Source: Agrypnia vestita (lineage: Eukaryota; Arthropoda; Insecta; Trichoptera; Phryganeidae). From it: a DNA stretch of 64,000 nt. The stretch's first letter is position 1; each line of letters opens with the position of its first letter. The stretch spans positions 45,366 to 109,365 of the forward strand of contig JADDOH010010921.1 of NCBI GenBank assembly GCA_016648135.1, read 5' to 3'. Below, piece by piece: positions 21,590-31,712 of this stretch. Made by a program: the position numbers and the translations under genes. The notes beneath the pieces were generated by a model, which was given only the letters and a program-made list of their open reading frames with translations, was not told where the DNA came from and searched no databases.

Positions 21590-22075
21590 AAATGAAAACG
21601 TTTTTTGGACAAAGACAATTTAACTTCACTGTCCCGCTTGTTTTTAATAAGTTACCAAATGAAACTAAAGAAACTAAAATACACAAACCTTTTCAACACC
21701 GTATCACTAATTTTATAAAAATATCAGGTAGAAGGTATGCTGAAGAAGTGATCCGCCCTTGACCAGTAGGCAAAATCTGCTTTATATAATTTCAAATATA
21801 CTCTAATATAGTATTAATTTTTGTATATACTTAAATTTTCATCTTAATTTTATATGTATATTTTCTTTTCTTTTTGATTTATGTATTCTTATGATTGTAT
21901 ATATTACTAAATTCTTTCTGCTTTCTTTTTTACGTTGATACTTCTTTACTATTGTTATTTGTTACTATAACATAACTAGCAAATGAGAATAACTGCCACA
22001 GAACAGGTTTTACCTAGTGTGGCATTTATTAGTAACTTATATTTAAAAAAATGTAAAATAAACAATAAATAAATA
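21590..22075 (+). mobile_element. CR1-like LINE C-terminal end and 3' UTR
   Basis: A short frame reads VPKMKTFFGQRQFNFTVPLV, FNKLPNETKE...FQHRITNFIK and stops near 21763. It resembles the RAF...WN.LP end of CR1-group proteins. A 300-bp AT-rich UTR ending in AATAAATAATAAA follows. Its 3' end is repeated inverted at 20590. Confidence 0.55.
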
Positions 22076-23149
22076 ATAAAATACCCCACATATAAAGGTT
22101 GTGTTTGAAGGCTATTAACATGCAAAAATAATTTTGTCTATATACGACTTAGAAGTTTACCTCAGTGCGGCGGGATTATGGCCCCACGATAATGGGCAGG
22201 TCTCGCAAATCGCGGGTCGAACGGAAATTCAAAAAAAAATGCGACACGAGCATAAACGGCAAACGTGTGTAGTTAAATTTTATAGTTCGGGCCTCCCACC
22301 CATCTCTCCCCACTCTCAGAGATAGAACACAGAAATGAAAATAAAAATTGCGTTTACGTTCTGCGTACGTACGTATAATTTTTAACGCAGCTTTCGATGG
22401 AAAACATATTGGGTCGTAAATCATCGAAACGAAATGACATTTTATTTTTAAAAATATTCACACACCTAATACTTGTCACACACAGATTTAAAATTGTGCA
22501 GAAATTAACTAAACTTCTTCTTTTTTTTTAGTTTTTTATTTTAATTCATTTCTTAAGTTAGTTAATATTACACCCTGTATATTAGCTATTATTTTATTGT
22601 TTACATTCTAAAATCTATTACAAATATACTATCCATAATAACCTACACATATACATTTACATCTTTGGGGGTTTTTGGTTGAGTATGATGTGCGTGATAG
22701 GTTTGGAGAAACTGCTTTTAAGAATCACCACCCGTCGTGTGACGGGATGCTCCAAAGTCGTAGAATGCTTGATGATTTTATTATTTCGATAAAACAGTTT
22801 CAAATTATACAAAAGTACGATTACAAAGACAATGATAGATACTCGAAGAGCGAGAGCCTCCGGCCTGGAGGTCCTGGGAGCCTGACATGCCCATATTGGG
22901 CGTTTGCTGCTTTTTATACAGTTTTTCGAACAAATAACTTTCTTGAAGTGTAGCTGTGTGCGTGGATGAAACGTCGGAATTTCTAACGGTGCAATTATCT
23001 GTAGATGGCTCGTGTACCCTACTTGTCCTCAATTTGCTTATGTGGCATTTCTGCCACGTGTGTGTGTGTGGCCTATTTTGGTGGTTTATGTATTGCGGTA
23101 TGAAATGCCACACATCTAATCTAATCTATAGTACAATCTATAATTTAAT
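22076..23149. other. Intron B: no gene seen
   Basis: 22134-22430 is GC-moderate without a domain. At about 22570 TTACACCCTGTA matches, inverted, the CAGGGTGTAA that opens the palindromic element at 23150, so another end of that family may lie here. Confidence 0.4.
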
Positions 23150-23545
23150 ACAGGGTGTAACAGAGCTAGCCCACAATAGGAGGATTCCTGCCTTGATTAT
23201 TAGTCGAAAATGTTCAAGCAACCATAACCATAATCAATAGTTATGGAGTTATGCAATATAAAATTTTGCATTTTTTTTTTCAATATTTCTGACTTATTTT
23301 TTATAAAACGTTGAAGTATCATTGCAGCAACTTATATCAATCACGAAAAATTCATTCGTTTCAATAAAATTTAAATAAAATAATAAAAACTGTGAAAAAT
23401 TTCCAATAGGAATTGGACGGACCATTTTATTTGATTTGTGTTAAAGGGAATGAATTTTTCATATAAGATATGATGATATTTCATATACAACATGATAGTC
23501 TAACGTTTTGCGAAAAATAAGTCAGAATACTAAGTCCAGAAAAAT
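23150..23545 (+). mobile_element. Palindromic MITE, family H copy 1 (right arm truncated)
   Basis: It starts ACAGGGTGTAACAG. The left arm (TTATTAGTCGAAAATGTTCA...TTCTGACTTATTTTTTATAA...CACGAAAAATTCATTC) is answered by an imperfect inverted right arm (GAATGAATTTTTCATAT...CGAAAAATAAGTCAGAA) that stops near 23540. A second copy at 28705-30520 is interrupted by a mariner. Confidence 0.6.
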
Positions 23546-24029
23546 AAAAGAACAATATATCATTATTTAAAACTCAGATCACAAGTGTCTCCGTCCTGCT
23601 CTAGCAACACGCGTGAGAATGAGTTAAACAAGATTACCACACATAGCTCCACATGGAGTACCATATGGACCGCGTCCACCAGACAGACCCCCGAAGCGAC
23701 GGAGAGAAACCAGCATAACAAGAGGAAACTCTTGCACAAACGAACCCTTGAGTAATAATGTTGAAGAAGAAAACTAGAGAACCCATATAGAAAAAAATAA
23801 GTTTTGTTTTTCATACATTTAGACTTTTTAACTGAACTCTCTTTTTCTGTTTGTCGTTTGTTTGTTTGTTGTGGTGGAATCTTATAATTAATTTTTCACC
23901 AACTTCCTGAAGAGCTAGAGCTCTGAAACTTTCAACATTTACGTAAAGTGGATGATTATACATTTTCGATATGATTTAGCCATTAAAATTAATAATTTTC
24001 TAATGTACTCGAATGTTAAATGCAAATAT
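23546..24029. other. Intron B: no gene seen
   Basis: AT-rich; an 83-codon antisense ORF has no recognisable domain. Confidence 0.4.
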
Positions 24030-24419
24030 CGACGGAGGAATTAAAGTAGACTAAACGCGGTGGAAATGCGGTCACTGAAACGCTTATGTAGAAAATCTTG
24101 GGTCGATAGAGTGAGGAATGAACAAATTAGAAGTGAATGCAATGCTGGCTGTAGTGTGGTAGATAGAATAAAGAAAGGAGTGCTGAGATGGTTTGGTCAT
24201 GTGGAACGTATGAACGAGGAAAGGATGGTTAAGAAATGGCAACAGGAATAGAGGGCGTCCGCGAAAGGCCTGTCACGATCAGGTACTATTTGAGGATGGC
24301 CCTGTTAAAAGCCGCAAAAACCGTATAACTTGTTTGAGAAGATGTATGAAGAGTGTGGCGTTCAATCCTCTCTGCCTATCCCTTCGGGGAAACGGTGCGA
24401 TGGTTAGTTAGTTAGTTAG
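24030..24419 (+). mobile_element. RTE-type LINE, 3' fragment with (TTAG)n tail, decayed
   Basis: It reads MRSLKRLCRKSWVDRVRNEQ and RWFGHVERMNEERMVKK, then loses frame through small deletions relative to 8605-9002. It ends in the same CCTTCGGGGAAACGG...(TTAG)n tail. It is more decayed than the 8.6-kb copy. Confidence 0.75.
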
Positions 24420-24869
24420 GTTTCTGTAGGTTCAAATTTTTAGTAGCGATTTTCTCAGTACCGTGTTTTTTGGCTTGGACGCTTTCGGCAATACTGCCTC
24501 CAATTAAGCATCAACTTAATATTAAAAAAATATATGACACGGTTTGATATTCCTGAAAGTGTTGGCAACCGCTTCCGAGTGGCCATCAAATACAGGTGGC
24601 ATCGTTTGTTCTCTGCTCCCGACTAGAAGTCATGGGCGGGGAGGGAAAGGAAGGGGCGGACTGGAAGAGGGAAGGCTGAATCGGGGGCTCCATCTATGGC
24701 CGGACGAGCCGACTAATAGGGTGGCCTGGGATTCATAAACCAGCGCCACCACAGATGAGAAATTTTTCCCATCAGAATATAGGTTCGTACGTACCGAGGT
24801 CGGCGGCTGGCTTCGGAAAATGCTGCCGATACTTAATTCTCTGTGTAGCAACGTCTGTCACTAACTAAA
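24420..24869. other. Intron B: GC-richer non-coding block at 24545-24830
   Basis: A GC-rich patch with purine-rich GGGGAGGGAAAGGAAGGGGC and ORFs on both strands but no domain. It is not repeated elsewhere in the window. Confidence 0.35.
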
Positions 24870-24928
24870 TGAGTAGCTTGTTGGTATAGTAGTCGTGACG
24901 TTTGCCTAGTGATCTGATGGTCGGTGTT
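24870..24928 (+). mobile_element. SINE head fragment
   Basis: GAGTAGCTTGTTGGTATAGT...GTGATCTGATGGTCGGTG matches the 5' tRNA-like part of the SINE at 36980 and stops before its B box. Confidence 0.55.
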
Positions 24929-25022
24929 TTTTTTAAAATATTTATTAAAGACACTCGCAGGATAATAGGGACGAGTACATGATACTCTAATAATAAAACT
25001 TTATAAATGAAGACTATGCCTA

Positions 25023-26080
25023 TAATTTATTTATTTATTTATTAACGCCCTACAGGGCTTTTACAACAGATAGATAGATAAGTGTACATTAACAGAATAT
25101 ATAGTTTAAAGAGAAAAAAAACAATAACATATAAACATAATAATGACATAAAGAGAAAATAAAATACTTGAAATACAGATAAGTACAAAATAAAGTAAAA
25201 AGCAAATATATAAAAAGCAGAAGCATAAGAAAACATATTATAATAGAAATTTTAAAACAAAAAAGTAATAATGTAGAGTTAAAAGATATAGCACAAGCTT
25301 TGAAAGTCATATTATAATAAAAAATATACATACAAATACAAACCAATTATTTAAGTATAATTCGACAAATACTAGAAATCTTTCAATACACCTTTTAATA
25401 TATGTTTGAATAATATACAGTTATTGACAAAGACGTCCAGTTGCTCGTATCTGTTTGCTAGTCTTGGAAGCCTTTGCAGTGGGGAATTAAAGATATAGTT
25501 AGTATTTGCAGTTTCCACGGAAAAACCTGCATGATTTCTAGTTATGCGAGACGGAACATGCAAGCAGATATATTCTAGTAGTTGAGGACAGTCGATAATA
25601 CCATTTATTAGTTTGTGTAAAAAGAGAAAGTCCGTCACTATTCTTCTAGTCTCTAGTTTATCAAGACTGCTAAAAGATCTAAAAATATTGTAATCGATAT
25701 TACTTGAACGTATGTTAAGTTTATAATTGATGAATCTAAGAAACTTATTTTGAACTTTCTCTATATTACTCATGTGAACTGTACAATGAGGGCTCCATAC
25801 AACTATATTAAATTCTAGTATTGGTCGAATCCGGGTCTTAAACAATAAAATGAATGTTTCAATTTTCTCCAAATCTTTGCTTAACTTAAGTAAGAAACCT
25901 AAAGTTCTTAATCCTCTATCAACTGTTGAGTTGATATGGGTGACTAAAGAAAACTTTTTGTCAACAATTACGCTTAGATCTCTTATTTCATCTACCACAC
26001 TCAAAACTTTTCCATCAATTTTGTAATCACATTATCCCAATTACAAGTGTCTTTGGCACGCTTTAGTAACATGTATTTTT
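25023..26080 (-). mobile_element. Jockey/CR1-like LINE, 3' half, with 211-codon frame
   Basis: The antisense frame 26004-25372 encodes the region after the RT catalytic centre. It reads DLSVIVDKKFSLVTHINSTV, RPILEFNIVVWSPHCTVHMS, EKVQNKFLRFINYKLNIRSS, LDKLETRRIVTDFLFLHKLI, NGIIDCPQLLEYICLHVPSR and a C-terminal FKHILKGVLKDF. These words (VWSP, KVQ..FLR, LE.RR..D..FL.K...G.IDCP.LL, VP.R.TR) typify insect Jockey/CR1-like elements. A 350-bp UTR ends in (TAAA)n, seen as TTTA repeats from 25023 on the plus strand. The RT core is missing. A decayed sister with the same UTR lies at 47010-47690. Confidence 0.75.
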
Positions 26081-26186
26081 GCATTTAAGTATATTTTACA
26101 TGTACATTTATGTGTATTGTATATTTAATGTTTGAATGTAGTGCGATTAGTATTAAATAAATAATTGATTTAATGGATCTATAGGT

Positions 26187-26700
26187 TCAGGTCATCATTT
26201 TGAAAATGGATGTTGTGTAAGAGTGAGTTTTTGAACGATGATAAGGTATCTGCAAGAATATCAGCATCAATGTTAGGGTTAGCACAATACATATTATATG
26301 TGCGACACAACCTTGTGATGGGGAAAAGTAACCAAAATTATTAGTGTGCTGGCTTATTTTAAAGAACTCCGGGTTTCTTATACGGGGTTTAACATGCAAA
26401 TTTATGTCAGATAGAGAGAGAGAATCAATAGCTCCGCTGAGAATCTTGTGTAGCACAACGAGATCGGATATTTTCCGTCGGGACTCAAGTTTGTGCATTT
26501 TGAAAAAGGCAAGTCGATCTTCGTAGCTGTGAAGATTGTGTTGACCAGCTTTGTATGACAAAATACGTAGAAACTTTTTCTGCACTCTCTCGATTCTCGT
26601 AACATGTGTTGTGTAATAAGGTGACCAAATAACTGATGAATATAGTACTTCGTACTAGTGATGTATAGAGAATTTTTAGACTTTGAGGATTTTTAAAGTT
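26187..26700 (-). mobile_element. Jockey/CR1-like LINE, second C-terminal fragment
   Basis: The minus strand reads VQKKFLRILSYKAGQHNLHS, YEDRLAFFKMHKLESRRKIS, DLVVLHKILSGAIDSLSLSD and VKPRIRNPEFF. It has the same architecture as 25372-26004 but belongs to a different, diverged family. No tail was recognised. Confidence 0.65.
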
Positions 26701-26723
26701 TAAGCCTCATTCCGGGACATCAG

Positions 26724-26827
26724 TGAGTTAATCCTATTTTCATAGCACAGGCTTTTGGCTTAGTTTGAGAATAACAAGAATACTGAATACGACACGTATT
26801 CCGTGTTTATTTTTTATATCTCTATTT
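26724..26827 (+). mobile_element. SINE body fragment
   Basis: Matches the tRNA-unrelated half of the SINE: TTTTCATAGCACAGGCTTTT, GACACGTATTCCGTGTTT, ATCTCTATTT. The tRNA-like head is missing. Confidence 0.6.
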
Positions 26828-27158
26828 AAAAAAAACACTACCAAATGGCGCAAATAATGAAGAGGCATAAAATAATAAAGTACAATACGTTTTTTGAAAA
26901 GTGCATACTGCTCTATGTAACTGACGATATATCTCGTTCCATTTAATAAAGACAATCGAATTAGTTTATATTAGGTCCTTACATATGAAATTGACGTTTT
27001 TCCGTACTGGCAAATTTGATCTCAAATATCTTCTCATTGGTTAGGAATTCCAAATCCAAATTTATACAGCTATTCACTCATGTATTTGTGTTTTGAAAAT
27101 TATAATTCATTTGTTTTTTCCTCAATTGTTTTTTTCTTTGCGTCACTCAGTTTATAAA

Positions 27159-28214
27159 ATGAAAAACTTGAAATATCGCGTTATTAACGAGTACGAGTTC
27201 CACCGTGGCACCAGTGCTGCAGAAACGGCTCGAAGGATTAATGATGTGTATGGCGACGGTGCCGCAAAAGAAAACACAGTGCGTTTTTGGTTCCAACGTT
27301 TTCGTTCTGGAAATTTCGACCTGCAGAACAAGCCCCGTGGACGGCCGGAGACCAAAGTTGATAATGAAGAATTGAAGGCTATTGTGGAAGCGGATCCATC
27401 GCAAACCACATCCGAGTTAGCTGCAGGCTGCGGTGTTAGTGATAAAACTGTTTTAATCCACTTGAAGCAAATTGGTAAGGTGAAAAAGCTTGAAAGGTGG
27501 GTACCTAACGAATTGAGTGAAGCAAATCAACAAACGCGCGTTGACTGCTGCGTTGCATTACTCAACCGGCACAATAATGAAGGGATTTTAAATCGAATCA
27601 TTACCTGTGATGAAAAGTGGATCCTGTACGATAATCGGAAGCGCTCATCGCAATGGATCCTGTACGATAATCGGAAGCGCTCATCGCAATGGTTGAACCC
27701 TGCCGAACCAGCCAAACCATGCTCCAAGCGAAAATTGACTCCAAAAAAGTTACTTGTGAGCGTTTGGTGGACTAGTGCTGGTGTCGTTCACTACAGCTTT
27801 CTTAAATCTGGCAAGACGATTACGGCAGATGTCTATTGTCAGCAACTGCAAACCATGATGGAAAAGCTAGCTGCTAAACAACCGAGGCTGGTTAATCGCT
27901 CTAGGCCACTGCTGCTTCATGATAACGCTAGACCACACAATGCACAACAGACGGCTACCAAATTAGAGGAGCTTCAATTGGAATGTCTAAGACATCCACC
28001 GTACTCTCCGGACCTTGCCCCAACAGATTACCATTTTTTTCGAAATTTGGATAACTTCTTGCAAAGGAAAAAATTCAACTCCGATAGGGCAGTCAAAACC
28101 GCCTTCAAAGATTTTATTGATTCCCGTCCGAATGGTTTTTATAGTAAAGGGATCGATGAACTACCTATGAGATGGCAAAAGTGCATAGATAGCAATGGTA
28201 CATACTTTGATTAA
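27159..28214 (+). CDS. Mariner transposase, copy 1, unbroken frame (351 aa)
   Basis: A cut-and-paste DNA transposase with D,D34D chemistry. I chose ATG 27159 (MKNLKYRV) because homology begins there; the frame opens upstream at 27093 in the UTR. The N-terminal third is helix-turn-helix DNA-binding sequence, including GRP at the linker. The linker motif, WVPHEL in copies 2 and 3, is WVPNEL here. Catalytic Asp are at residue 151 (TCDEKW), 255 (HDNARPH) and 290 (YSPDLAPTDYHFF); the last two have exactly 34 residues between them. A 12-residue in-frame tandem duplication (WILYDNRKRSSQ twice) follows the first Asp, which explains a length above the roughly 339 aa implied by its sisters. The frame is intact, but the duplication lies in the catalytic fold and the His of WVPHEL is lost, so activity is doubtful. 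Confidence 0.88.
   Translation: MKNLKYRVINEYEFHRGTSAAETARRINDVYGDGAAKENTVRFWFQRFRSGNFDLQNKPRGRPETKVDNEELKAIVEADPSQTTSELAAGCGVSDKTVLIHLKQIGKVKKLERWVPNELSEANQQTRVDCCVALLNRHNNEGILNRIITCDEKWILYDNRKRSSQWILYDNRKRSSQWLNPAEPAKPCSKRKLTPKKLLVSVWWTSAGVVHYSFLKSGKTITADVYCQQLQTMMEKLAAKQPRLVNRSRPLLLHDNARPHNAQQTATKLEELQLECLRHPPYSPDLAPTDYHFFRNLDNFLQRKKFNSDRAVKTAFKDFIDSRPNGFYSKGIDELPMRWQKCIDSNGTYFD
27618..27689 (+). repeat. 36-bp tandem duplication inside the transposase
   Basis: Two identical adjacent units, 27618-27653 and 27654-27689. Copies 2 and 3 have a single unit, so the duplication arose in this copy. Confidence 0.95.
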
Positions 28215-28291
28215 ATAAATATATTATAATAAAAAAAATCGGCTTTATGTTCCTCCCATACTAAACGTCAATTTCATATGTAAGGACCTAA

Positions 28292-28704
28292 TATGTAAGG
28301 CGTGCGTGTGAGGCACATTATTCCCGTAAACACCAACACAACGCAACAATGTACGTCGTACGCACGGCTTACACATACTAATTCGATTGCCTTTCTTAAA
28401 TGGAAAGAAGTGTACCAGTGGCGCAAATATGATGAGGTATAAAATAATAAATCACAAAAAATTTAAAAATAAAACATAATTCTCTGCGTAGCAATGTCCG
28501 TCTCTAACGTTACCCAGACACAACGCTATTCCGCAAGGCGCTGATCTCATAGTCTTAACTGGCGGCCGAAATATATAGCAAAATAACATAAATTTTATGT
28601 ACTTTTAGAATCCATATGTGATGAATTCATATTAGGGTGGGCGTATACACAGATTTGAAAACAGCCAATTTGGTCTTGATAGTTAGCGCCGATTGTTTAT
28701 TACC
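28292..28704. other. Intron B: no gene seen
   Basis: AT-rich sequence between the first mariner and the palindromic element. Confidence 0.4.
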
Positions 28705-29069
28705 TCACCACACAGGGTTATTTGGAAAACATTAATAACCTCGCAGGACTATATACCTGTCTTGATTATGAGTCGAAAATTTTCAAGCAACCGTGACCTA
28801 ATGTCAATAGTTATGGAGATATGTGACATCAAAGTTTGCATTTTTGTTTCAATATTTCTGGCTTTTTTTTGTAAAACTTTGGACTATCATTACAGTAACT
28901 TATTTCGAATACGAAAAATCTATTCTCTATATTACAAGTCAAATAAAATAATAAAAACCTTCGAATTCCAATTGGAAAACATTCCACTTGGAATTTCTGC
29001 GACGTTTTTATCATTTTGTTTAACTTGTGTTGAAACAAATTAATTTTTCGTAGTCAATATAAATTACTA

Positions 29070-30325
29070 TTAGGTCTTTACATATGAAATTGGCGTTTTG
29101 CCGTACTGGCAAATTTGATCTCAAATATCTTCTCTTTGGTTAGGAATTCCAAATCCAAATTTATACAGCTATTTACTCATGTATTTGTGTTTTGAAAATT
29201 ATAATTCATTTGTTTTTTCCTCAATTGTTTTTTTCTTTGCGTCACTCAGTTTACAAAATGAAAAACTTGAAATATCGCGTTATTTACGAGTACGAGTTCC
29301 ACCGTGGCACCAGTGCTGCAGAAACGGCTCGAAGGATTAATGATGTGTATGGCGACGGTGCCGCAAAAGAAAACACAGTGCGTTTTTGGTTCCAACGTTT
29401 TCGTTCTGGAAATTTCGACCTGCAGAACAAGCCCCGTGGACGGCCGGAGACCAAAGTTGATAATGAAGAATTGAAAGCTATTGTGGAAGCGGATCCATCG
29501 CAAACCACATCCGAGTTAGCTGCAGGCTGCGGTGTTAGTGATAAAACTGTTTTAATCCACTTGAAGCAAATTGGTAAGGTGAAAAAGCTTGAAAGGTGGG
29601 TACCTCACGAATTGAGTGAAGCAAATCAACAAACGCGCGTTGACTGCTGCGTTGCATTACTCAACCGGCACAATAATGAAGGGATTTTAAATCGAATCAT
29701 TACCTGTGATGAAAAGTGGATCCTGTACGATAATCGGAAGCGCTCATCGCAATGGCTGAACCCTGCCGAACCAGCCAAACCATGCTCCAAGCAAAAATTG
29801 ACTCCAAAAAAGTTACTTGTGAGCGTTTGGTGGACTAGTGCTGTGTCGTTCACTACAGCTTTCTTAAATCTGGCCAGACGATTACGGCAGATGTCTATTG
29901 TCAGCAACTGCAAACCATGATGGAAAAGCTAGCTGCTAAACAACCGAGGCTGGTTAATCGCTCTAGGCCACTGCTGCTTCATGATAACGCTAGACCACAC
30001 ACTGCACAACAGACGGCTACCAAATTAGAGGAGCTTCAATTGGAATGTCTAAGACATCCACCGTACTCTCCGGACCTTGCCCCAACAGATTACCATTTTT
30101 TTCAAAATTTGGATAACTTCTTGCAAAGGAAAAAATTCTACTCCGATGGGGCAGTCCAAACCGCCTTCAAAGATTTTATTGATTCCCGTCCGAATACCTA
30201 TGAGATGGCAAAAGTGCATAGATAGCAATGGTACATACTTTGATTAAATAAATATATTATAATAAAAAAAAATCGGCTGTATGTTCCTCCCATACTAAAC
30301 GCCAATTTCATATGTAAGGACCTAA
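29070..30325 (+). mobile_element. Mariner element, copy 2 (1,256 bp), nested
   Basis: TA at 29068-29069 and 30326-30327 flank it. Its termini match copy 1, with TTAGGTCTTTACATATGAAA at the left. It is shorter than copy 1 by the 36-bp duplication, a 1-bp deletion and a 29-bp deletion, with one extra A in a run near the end; these account for the whole length difference. Confidence 0.9.
29258..30225 (+). pseudogene. Mariner transposase, copy 2, frameshifted
   Basis: It starts at the homologous ATG (MKNLKYRVIYEYEFHRG) and keeps WVPHEL and the first Asp in CDEKW. One base of the G run near 29843 is missing relative to copy 1, and the frame drops into unrelated sequence until a stop near 29918. 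The original frame resumes as MMEKLAAKQPRLVNRSR and includes HDNARPH and YSPDLAPTDYHFF. A 29-bp deletion after DSRPN then removes part of the C-terminus. It cannot encode a functional transposase. Confidence 0.9.
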
Positions 30326-30520
30326 TATAATGATAGTTCAACGTCTTGTAAAAAATAGACCAGAAATATTGGAAAAAAAAAATGCCAATTTTGATATTGC
30401 ATAACTCCATAACTATTGATATTAGGTCATGGTTGCTCGAACATTTTCGACTCATAATCAAGGCAGGAATATAGTCCTGCGAGATTATTAACGTTTTTCA
30501 AATAACCCTTTGTACAACAT

Positions 30521-30928
30521 CCCAGTAAAAAGTATTCACGTTAAAAAGATAAATCACATTAAGTAAAAAAGTTAAACAAGGTAAAACGTTTATTCCATTC
30601 CTCGCAGTAGCGAATTTGCATGCGACAAAATTTGAATCTTTCATGCAGGCGGCAGATGAAAAATCCTTGTTTTCAACATGTCGGAAATATTCGGTCCGTG
30701 AAGTTTTGTCCGCATGAATATTTCAACATGCAAAATGTTCGCCCGACAGGAGCGCATCCCCGTTTGAAAAGTTTCCAGAAAACTATATTTACACTTTGAC
30801 GGATCACTCTTCCGCTCCAACCTGCACGCAAGTGGCATTCATCAGTTTAAACTCGGCACTGCCCGTCAACGTGAGATTGATCGGATTATGTTCTGGAAAA
30901 TAAAACCACCGAGGCATATAACTTGGTG
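30521..30928. other. Intron B: single-copy-looking non-coding block
   Basis: 30600-30860 is moderately GC-rich, has no match elsewhere in the window and no domain-bearing ORF. It may be ancestral intron sequence. Confidence 0.35.
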
Positions 30929-30931
30929 TAA

Positions 30932-31709
30932 GGCGTCTGATACACATGCTTCTTTAGTGGCACGTGAGCATGCGCAGTATCGACTTTGACAGTGGCATGC
31001 TTATTAGTGGCATGTGTGTACGCACATTGCTAGAAATGAGCATGCCACCTAGTGGCATGCTCGAAAATCAACCGCCGGTTGATTTATAAGCATGCCACTG
31101 TCATTCACCATAGAGAAGGGGTATCTTTGGAGCATGTGTGAACAGACTTGCTTATTTATGAGCATGCTTATGTCATTCGCGGGCTTCGCGGCTAGTATTA
31201 TCGATGCGATCTTTTCAGTCCGCGACAGATGAAACAAATATGGCGCGTTGGGGAGATGATAAAACATTACTTTTCGTAACTTATTATAGGAATCACGAAT
31301 GTCTGTGGAATACTCGGTCACCGTTGTGTAAAAATAATATAGTGAGAAATAATGTTTACGAAACTTTATTAATAGGTATGAATGATTCAAATCTTACAAT
31401 AAAAATTATATAAACTTAAATCAAAAATGTGCGGATGGAAACTCGGGAACTTTTTTGATTTATTGGTTGACTTGAATTTTCTATTTCAGTTTGCAAAGTT
31501 TCCATTTTGAACAAGAGCGTGTCTATTCTATGACAAGAGCATGCCACTAATAAGCATGTGTGTTTGATTGTTAGCTTTGGGCATGCTTATTTATGAGCAT
31601 GCCACTAATAAGCATGCCAGTAATGAGCAAGTGTGTACAGTTGTTAGGGCATGCTTATTAGTGGCATGCTCATTAGCATGCCAGTAAAGAAGCATGTGTA
31701 TCTGTACCT
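30932..31709. mobile_element. Harbinger-like element with GCATGC-rich ends (778 bp)
   Basis: TAA flanks both sides (30929-30931 and 31710-31712), the 3-bp target duplication typical of PIF/Harbinger. The ends share GATACACATGCTTCTTTA in inverted orientation, with one or two differences further in. Many GCATGC words and AGTGGCATGC/GCATGCCACT inverted pairs crowd the subterminal regions. The interior holds a MADF-like fragment, as expected for the accessory gene of this superfamily. No transposase is present. Confidence 0.65.
31204..31413 (+). pseudogene. MADF/Myb-like domain fragment (Harbinger accessory protein)
   Basis: This 69-codon frame contains WGDDKTLLFVTYYRNHECLW followed by NTRSPLCKNNIVRNNVYETL. 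The pattern (D..LI..Y..H.CLW...SP.YKN...R...) is that of the MADF/Myb-like DNA-binding domain that Harbinger elements encode beside their transposase. It stops before the C-terminal helix would be complete. Its position inside TIR-bounded DNA supports a transposon rather than host origin. Confidence 0.6.
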
Positions 31710-31712
31710 TAA

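Larger units (their letters stand above)
26971..28291 (+). mobile_element. Mariner element, copy 1 (1,321 bp, bounded by TA)
   Basis: It is bounded by TA dinucleotides (26969-26970 and 28292-28293). The termini start TTAGGTCCTTACATATGAAA on the left and finish with its inverse on the right; 29 terminal bases pair between the ends. The terminus and protein resemble the cecropia group of mariners known from moths, a family assignment from memory. It is one of three closely similar copies; this one has the unbroken transposase frame. Confidence 0.9.
28705..30520 (+). mobile_element. Palindromic MITE, family H copy 2, split by mariner copy 2
   Basis: The left arm (28705 to about 28900: AATAACCTCGCAGGACTATA, TGATTATGAGTCGAAAATTT, AATAGTTATGGAG) is answered by an inverted arm at 30326-30520 (CATAACTCCATAACTATTGA, GACTCATAATCAAGGCAGGA, AGTCCTGCGAGATTATTAAC). 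The mariner at 29070-30325 sits in the right arm at a TA. Without it the element is about 560 bp. Confidence 0.7.

Noticed and set aside
27147..27409. 85-codon antisense ORFs across the mariner 5' region (also near 29250 and 56740)
   Set aside because: They are reverse-frame shadows of the transposase N-terminus, repeated because the element is repeated.
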